In this document: piece by piece, positions 6,524 through 10,811 of the stretch | Position numbering within the stretch: position 1 is the stretch's first letter | How the letters are laid out: the number at the start of each line of letters is the position of its first letter | Origin: Panacagrimonas sp041635265 | Lineage (GTDB): Bacteria; Pseudomonadota; Gammaproteobacteria; Nevskiales; Nevskiaceae | NCBI GenBank assembly: GCA_041635265.1 | Contig: JBFJJV010000105.1 | Span: 1 to 10,811, forward strand | Length of the DNA: 10,811 bases | Direction: 5' to 3' | Program-made: the position numbers and the translations under genes | Notes under the pieces: generated by a model | What the model saw: only the letters and a program-made list of their open reading frames with translations | Told to the model about the DNA's origin: nothing | Database searches by the model: none

Positions 6524-9211
6524 TCAGGCGGCTCCGAGCTTGATGGAAGCGCCCGGCACGGCAAAGGGCACGCCCTTGAAGCCGAGTGGCAGACCAACGC
6601 TACCCGGGGTCAGACTTTCGCTGATGCGCACCGGCAGGTTCACGCTGTCATCACCGATGGAAACCCGGGCGAGCTCTTTCAATCCGAGCTGTTCGGCATC
6701 CTGCTGGCTGACGAAGACACAGCTTTGCGGGACACGCTTCTGAATCGCTGCTGACAGAGCGCTTTGCTCTTCTGAGCCAAAAATATGGTGCACGGCGACG
6801 ATATGCAGGCCCTCTGCCCCGTTGCTGCTGGCCTTGAAATAGGAGGTCTTGGCGCCCGCATCAGCGAGCAGAACCGGTTCGCCAGAGTCGCCACCCCTGA
6901 GCTGCCCACCGACTTCGTCCTGGAACTTGTTCCAGGCCTGTGGGGAGTTCCAGCCGGGCGCCCATGCGAATGGCAGCAACTCGGATGGCCGGTCCAGATT
7001 CATCGAGCCATTGACCCCTTCCATGGAGAAAGCCAGCGCCGAATCGGCGTCCTGGGTGGCGCGCGGCTCGTGAACAGAAAGATTGGCACGCATGGCTGTG
7101 CGGCCTGAGTAACGATGTGGCGCGCGGGCCATTTTCATGCCCTTCATGCGGAATTGCGCGTTGGGGGCCGCCTCCGCAATCACAGAGAACTGCGTCATCT
7201 CGGCGCTGCACTGGGCAGAAACATCATCCAGTGACGTCCAATCCATGTCACCCATAAGGGCACACCAACGCCACGATTCCTGCACCGAAACACTGCGGTC
7301 GTAATACGTCGGGTCAAAGACCTGGAAGAATCGCTGGGCGCGCCCTTCCATATTGACAAAGGTGCCGTCCGATTCAAAAACGGTCCCTGCGGGCAGCATC
7401 AGATCTGCCTGTTTGCCGGTTTCGCTCATCTGATGATCAATCACGATGACGCGAGCTTTGCTCATGGCCGCATCTACCAGTGCTTTCGGGGCACGACGAT
7501 AGAGATCATTTTCCAGCACGATCAAGACGTCGACCTCACCATCAGCCGCACACTGCAAGCCTGATTCAACGGCAGGTGCATCAAACAAGGATGCACCCAT
7601 GCTGTTGGCTTCCGGCACGGTGAGCGACAGCGAGACTGCGATGTCTTTTGCCTTCAGCGCCCAGGCGACGTTTCCGGCTGCGTGTAGCATCGCGGCGGAG
7701 CCTGAAGCGGTACCCGAAATTACCAGCGGCTTTTTCGCTGCGCAGAGGGCTTGGGCAATATCGGCCGCCAACTTGCTCGCCGTTTCATCCAGACCCGCAC
7801 CATCAGGCGCGCTCGGGTCGATGCGATGGGCGATGGCAAACCCCAGCTGCGCAATCCGATTCGGATCGGCGCGGTATAGCGTACTGGCCGCATCATCCAG
7901 ACGCGAAGCTTCTGGCGTTGCAATGACAATGGGATTGCGCTGCTGCTGAACCAGATCGGCGAGTGAAATGACCTGCCAGTCCGCGATATTTTTCTTTGCA
8001 CCTTCGGTCGCCATTTTGCCGCGGCCGGCCTGGCGCACGGCGAGCGCGACGCGCGGCGCGGTTTGCGTAACGTCTTCACCCAGAAGCAGAACGCAGTCAG
8101 CATCTTCGATGTCGCGAATATTGGCGGCCCCGATCGGTCCACGCAGGATTTCGGAAACCTGCCTGATCAGGGCATGCTCATGGTCGGCGATGCCGCTGTT
8201 GAAACGATCCGCGCCAACGATCTTGCGCAATGCGTAGTTGGCCTCCAGCGAAGCACGCGGAGAACCGATCCCGAGTATCTTTTTGGCGCCGCCAACGATT
8301 GCGCGGGCCTGCTCGGCACCCACTTCAGTCGAGACCACCTTGCGACGATTCTCGATCTTCAGCACCGGCTGCTTTGGGCGATCCTTGTTATTGCTGAATC
8401 CATAACCAAAGCGGCCGCGATCACACAGGAAATAGCCGTTTAACGCGCCGTGGTAGCGGTTTTCAATGCGACGAACTTCGCCGTAACGCTCGCCCGGCGA
8501 CACATTGCAGCCCGCTGCACAGCCAGAACAAATACTGGGCGCAAACTGCATGTCCCATTTGCGCGTGTATTTCTCCGAATGCGTCTGGTCGGTAAAAACG
8601 CCGGTCGGGCAAACTTCCGTCAGATTGCCGCTGAATTCACTTTCCAGAACGCCGTCTTCGACACGACCGAAGTAGACGTTTGATGCGGTACCGTAGACGC
8701 CGAGATCGGTGCCACCGGCGTAGTCGCGGTAATAGCGCACGCAGCGATAGCAGCTGATGCAGCGATTCATTTCATGGCCGATGAAGGGGCCAAGGTCCTG
8801 GTTCAGATGGGTGCGCTTGTCGAAACGATAATTGCGCGAGTGATGCCGGGTCATCACGGTCATATCCTGCAAATGACAGTGTCCACCTTCTTCGCAGACG
8901 GGGCAGTCGTGCGGATGGTTGGTCATCAGAAATTCGATGATGGACTGACGAAACTCCACCGCCTCTTCGTCCGCAATAGAGATATAGGTATCGTCCTGCG
9001 TGTTCGTCATGCAGGACATAACAATTCGGCCGGTCTTGTCGTCAGCGTCACGATACTGTTTGACCGCGCACTGCCGACAGGCGCCCACACTGCCCAGCGC
9101 GGGATGCCAGCAGAAATAGGGAATATCCAGCCCCATCGACAGGCAGGCCTGCAGCAGATTGTTGCCGCCATCGACCTTGTACTGTTTGCCGTCAACGTGG
9201 ATCTTTGCCAT
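6524..9211 (-). CDS. nuoG: NADH-quinone oxidoreductase subunit G (four Fe-S clusters)
   Basis: NuoG, 895 aa (E. coli about 908), is the largest peripheral subunit and carries electrons from NuoF towards NuoI. An N-terminal [2Fe-2S] ferredoxin domain (1-80) has Cys34, 45, 48 and 67 for N1b. The His-Cys segment has His99, Cys103, 106 and 112 for N5 (NHPHDCPVCEEGGHCHLQDM). Cys151, 154, 157 and 201 (CISCYRC and VCPTG) serve N4. SICSGCAAGC plus FLCDRG give Cys228, 231, 235 and 263 for the off-pathway N7 cluster. A molybdopterin-oxidoreductase-like fold follows (about 280-890); it is degenerate in this family and binds no molybdenum. Long stretches match E. coli, for example FAWAPGWNSPQAWNKFQDEV and PHRYSGRTAMRAN. 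The start lies 17 bp after the nuoF stop with only a weak AGG before it, but MAKIHVDGKQY matches E. coli MATIHVDGKEY. The gene is intact; the C-terminal half is the less conserved part. Confidence 0.98.
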   Translation of the reverse strand: MAKIHVDGKQYKVDGGNNLLQACLSMGLDIPYFCWHPALGSVGACRQCAVKQYRDADDKTGRIVMSCMTNTQDDTYISIADEEAVEFRQSIIEFLMTNHPHDCPVCEEGGHCHLQDMTVMTRHHSRNYRFDKRTHLNQDLGPFIGHEMNRCISCYRCVRYYRDYAGGTDLGVYGTASNVYFGRVEDGVLESEFSGNLTEVCPTGVFTDQTHSEKYTRKWDMQFAPSICSGCAAGCNVSPGERYGEVRRIENRYHGALNGYFLCDRGRFGYGFSNNKDRPKQPVLKIENRRKVVSTEVGAEQARAIVGGAKKILGIGSPRASLEANYALRKIVGADRFNSGIADHEHALIRQVSEILRGPIGAANIRDIEDADCVLLLGEDVTQTAPRVALAVRQAGRGKMATEGAKKNIADWQVISLADLVQQQRNPIVIATPEASRLDDAASTLYRADPNRIAQLGFAIAHRIDPSAPDGAGLDETASKLAADIAQALCAAKKPLVISGTASGSAAMLHAAGNVAWALKAKDIAVSLSLTVPEANSMGASLFDAPAVESGLQCAADGEVDVLIVLENDLYRRAPKALVDAAMSKARVIVIDHQMSETGKQADLMLPAGTVFESDGTFVNMEGRAQRFFQVFDPTYYDRSVSVQESWRWCALMGDMDWTSLDDVSAQCSAEMTQFSVIAEAAPNAQFRMKGMKMARAPHRYSGRTAMRANLSVHEPRATQDADSALAFSMEGVNGSMNLDRPSELLPFAWAPGWNSPQAWNKFQDEVGGQLRGGDSGEPVLLADAGAKTSYFKASSNGAEGLHIVAVHHIFGSEEQSALSAAIQKRVPQSCVFVSQQDAEQLGLKELARVSIGDDSVNLPVRISESLTPGSVGLPLGFKGVPFAVPGASIKLGAA
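6532..6535 (-). promoter_or_regulatory. Ribosome-binding site that fixes the nuoH start
   Basis: GGAG on the minus strand, 9 nt before the ATG at 6522-6520, sits at the end of nuoG. It supports the 339-residue NuoH over the frame extended to 6597. Confidence 0.65.
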
Positions 9212-9228
9212 TTGCCTGCGCTGCCCGA

Positions 9229-10539
9229 TTAAGCGGTGACTGCGGCAGCACTAATGGCCGCCGGGGTTGAACGAATACCTGCTTCAAATTCTTCCCTGAA
9301 GAACTTGATTGCCGATTGCAATGGTTCCATTGCACCTGGCGCGTGCGCGCAGAAGGTGCGCCCGGGGCCGAGCTGGCGTGTCAGCTTGAGCAGCTGCTCG
9401 ACATCCCCCGGTTTGCCCTCGCCTTTTTCGATGGCACGAAGTATGCGCACAGACCATGGCAGTCCGTCGCGGCACGGCGTACACCATCCGCAGGACTCGC
9501 GGGCGAAAAATTCTTCCAGATTACGTACGGCGGACACCATACTCTGACCTTCCGCTACCACCGCAATCTGCCCGGTTCCCATGCGCGAACCCGCCTTGGA
9601 GATGGTGTCGAAATCCATCGGCAAATCAAGATGCTCGGGAAGCAGGAAATCAGTCGACGCACCGCCCGGCAGCCAGGCTTTCAGCTTCTTGCCGTCCCGC
9701 ATGCCGCCGGCATGAACTTCCAGCAATTCTCGCGTGCTGGTGCCAAAGGGCAACTCCCAGGTTCCCGGTTTGTTGGCGCGCCCTGAGCAACCGTAGAGCT
9801 TGGTGCCGCCATCCTTGGTCTTGCCTTGAGACAGACCCTTGAACCATTCACCGCCATTGACGACGATGCCGGGAATATTGCACAGGGTCTCAACGTTGTT
9901 GACGACGGTGGGACGCCCCCATAGACCGCTGATCTGTGGAAATGGTGGCTTCGCGCGCGGATTGGCTCGCCTGCCCTCCAGCGAGTTGATCAGCGCAGTT
10001 TCTTCGCCGCAAATATATCGGCCCGCTCCGCTATGCACGAAGCAATCGTAATCCCAGCCGCTTCCGAGAATGTTTTTGCCAAGTAATCCAGCATCGCGCG
10101 CTTCGCGCAGAGCCTTGTTCAGATTCTTGGCTGCCTCGACGTATTCACCACGCAGAAAGATATAGCCGGTGCAAGCGCCAATGGCATAGGCCGCCACGAT
10201 CATGGCTTCGACCATGAGGTGCGGCGCATTTTCCATCAGCAGGCGATCCTTGAAGGTACCCGGCTCCATTTCATCCGCATTGCAGACCAGATACTTGGCA
10301 CCGGCGTCCGGCCCCATCGGGACCAAGCTCCATTTGATGCCGGTCGGGAATCCCGCCCCGCCACGACCACGCAGGTTTGCGTCCTTGACCGCCTTCTGCA
10401 CGCTCAACGGGTCACTACTTTTGATCGCCTTGCGCAGGCCTTCGTAGCCACCCACTCGCTCATAGCCCTTGAGGTCAAGCGGGCCGCGCGCCTTATCAAT
10501 CGTGTGGGTCAGCGGATGGGTATCGGCACTGATCTTCAT
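9229..10539 (-). CDS. nuoF: NADH-quinone oxidoreductase subunit F (NADH and FMN binding)
   Basis: NuoF, 436 aa (E. coli 445), is where NADH is oxidised: it passes hydride to FMN, then electrons to [4Fe-4S] cluster N3. GRGGAGF at 58-64 is the glycine-rich flavin/nucleotide loop. NADEMEPGTFKDR at 87-99 includes the conserved Glu92 near FMN. GAGRYICGEETALINSLEG at 171-189 is a further flavin-binding signature. The soluble ligand-binding (SLBB) domain lies around 250-335. The N3 ligands are Cys350, 353 and 356 (ESCGWCTPCRDG) and Cys397 (FCAHAPGA). The C terminus ends in an alanine-rich tail, STPAAISAAAVTA, unlike the E. coli tail. The start ATG overlaps the nuoE stop by 4 bp (ATGA); no clear ribosome site is seen, so coupling to nuoE is likely. 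Stop TAA. Confidence 0.98.
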   Translation of the reverse strand: MKISADTHPLTHTIDKARGPLDLKGYERVGGYEGLRKAIKSSDPLSVQKAVKDANLRGRGGAGFPTGIKWSLVPMGPDAGAKYLVCNADEMEPGTFKDRLLMENAPHLMVEAMIVAAYAIGACTGYIFLRGEYVEAAKNLNKALREARDAGLLGKNILGSGWDYDCFVHSGAGRYICGEETALINSLEGRRANPRAKPPFPQISGLWGRPTVVNNVETLCNIPGIVVNGGEWFKGLSQGKTKDGGTKLYGCSGRANKPGTWELPFGTSTRELLEVHAGGMRDGKKLKAWLPGGASTDFLLPEHLDLPMDFDTISKAGSRMGTGQIAVVAEGQSMVSAVRNLEEFFARESCGWCTPCRDGLPWSVRILRAIEKGEGKPGDVEQLLKLTRQLGPGRTFCAHAPGAMEPLQSAIKFFREEFEAGIRSTPAAISAAAVTA

Positions 10540-10811
10540 GTGTAAGCGCCCAGAATCTTGTCGAGGCCTGCGGGATCCACATCTCCGTGAAGATCATCAT
10601 TGATCATCAGCGTAGGGGCGTGATCACAATTGCCGAGACAGCAAATTGGCAGCAGGGTGAATTTCTCATCGGCGGTGGTCTGACCCGACTTGATTCCCAA
10701 CTTGCTTTCCAACGCCGCCTTGACTTCATCAAAGCCGGTCAAGTGGCAGGAAATGCTGTCACACAGGGTGATGACATTGCGTCCCACCGGTTGCCGGAAA
10801 ATCAGGCTGTA
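10536..10811 (-). CDS. nuoE: NADH-quinone oxidoreductase subunit E, 5' end cut off by the window
   Basis: These are the last 91 codons and stop of NuoE, a thioredoxin-fold subunit that sits beside NuoF and carries the [2Fe-2S] cluster N1a. The frame is open to base 10811, so the start is outside; a GTG at 10787 that could be read as a start is internal, since QPVGRNVITLCDS aligns with the middle of E. coli NuoE. All four cluster ligands are visible: C-x4-C in LCDSISCHLTG (fragment residues 17 and 22) and CLGNC (58 and 62). The length seen is about half of the usual 160-180 aa. Its TGA overlaps the nuoF start. The separate nuoC/nuoD or fused nuoCD gene expected upstream is not in view. Confidence 0.96.
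   Translation of the reverse strand, partial: YSLIFRQPVGRNVITLCDSISCHLTGFDEVKAALESKLGIKSGQTTADEKFTLLPICCLGNCDHAPTLMINDDLHGDVDPAGLDKILGAYT

Noticed and set aside
10536..10787. NuoE beginning at a GTG at 10787
   Set aside because: The frame stays open to the window edge and the residues before it (YSLIFRQP) match the middle of NuoE, so the gene is truncated by the window and does not start here.
1..10811. A hidden novel system, mobile element, CRISPR array or RNA gene
   Set aside because: Ten contiguous nuo genes account for nearly every base. No direct-repeat array, terminal inverted repeats, transposase, tRNA-like or rRNA-like sequence was seen on either strand.

Overview
The window is a single block of a respiratory NADH:quinone oxidoreductase (complex I, nuo) operon. 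Every gene lies on the minus strand. In transcription order, from right to left, they are nuoE (5' end missing), nuoF, nuoG, nuoH, nuoI, nuoJ, nuoK, nuoL, nuoM and nuoN (3' end missing). No foreign gene, mobile element, RNA gene or CRISPR array was seen, and coding is continuous apart from a 64-bp spacer between nuoJ and nuoK. nuoA-D would be expected just beyond the right edge.

The organism looks like a bacterium with an Escherichia coli/Pseudomonas-type complex I, most likely a gammaproteobacterium of moderately high GC. The support is the gene order and the close similarity of the proteins to E. coli Nuo subunits as I remember them. NuoI has the same length as E. coli NuoI once its start is corrected. 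The cysteine ligands of NuoG and NuoI fall at the same residue numbers, and the proton-channel Glu/Lys residues of NuoL, NuoM and NuoN differ only by small constant offsets. NuoG also keeps the extra N7 cluster motif. I cannot assign a genus.

Layout: 9229-10811 holds the NADH-dehydrogenase module (NuoE with cluster N1a; NuoF with FMN, the NADH site and cluster N3). 6524-9211 is NuoG, with clusters N1b, N4, N5 and N7. 4959-6522 is the link to the quinone site (NuoH in the membrane, NuoI with N6a and N6b). 1-4947 is the membrane proton-pumping arm (NuoJ, NuoK and the antiporter-like NuoL, NuoM and NuoN). Electrons pass from NADH through NuoF/E, NuoG and NuoI to quinone at NuoH, and this drives proton transport through the membrane arm.

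Two starts need care. The longest open frames for nuoH and nuoI run back into the upstream gene; ribosome-binding sites and family alignment place the starts at 6522 (ATG) and 5501 (GTG). Genes are packed with 4-bp or 1-bp overlaps or gaps of 1 to 17 bp, which points to translational coupling. I found no previously undescribed system; the findings are modest details of a conserved operon.
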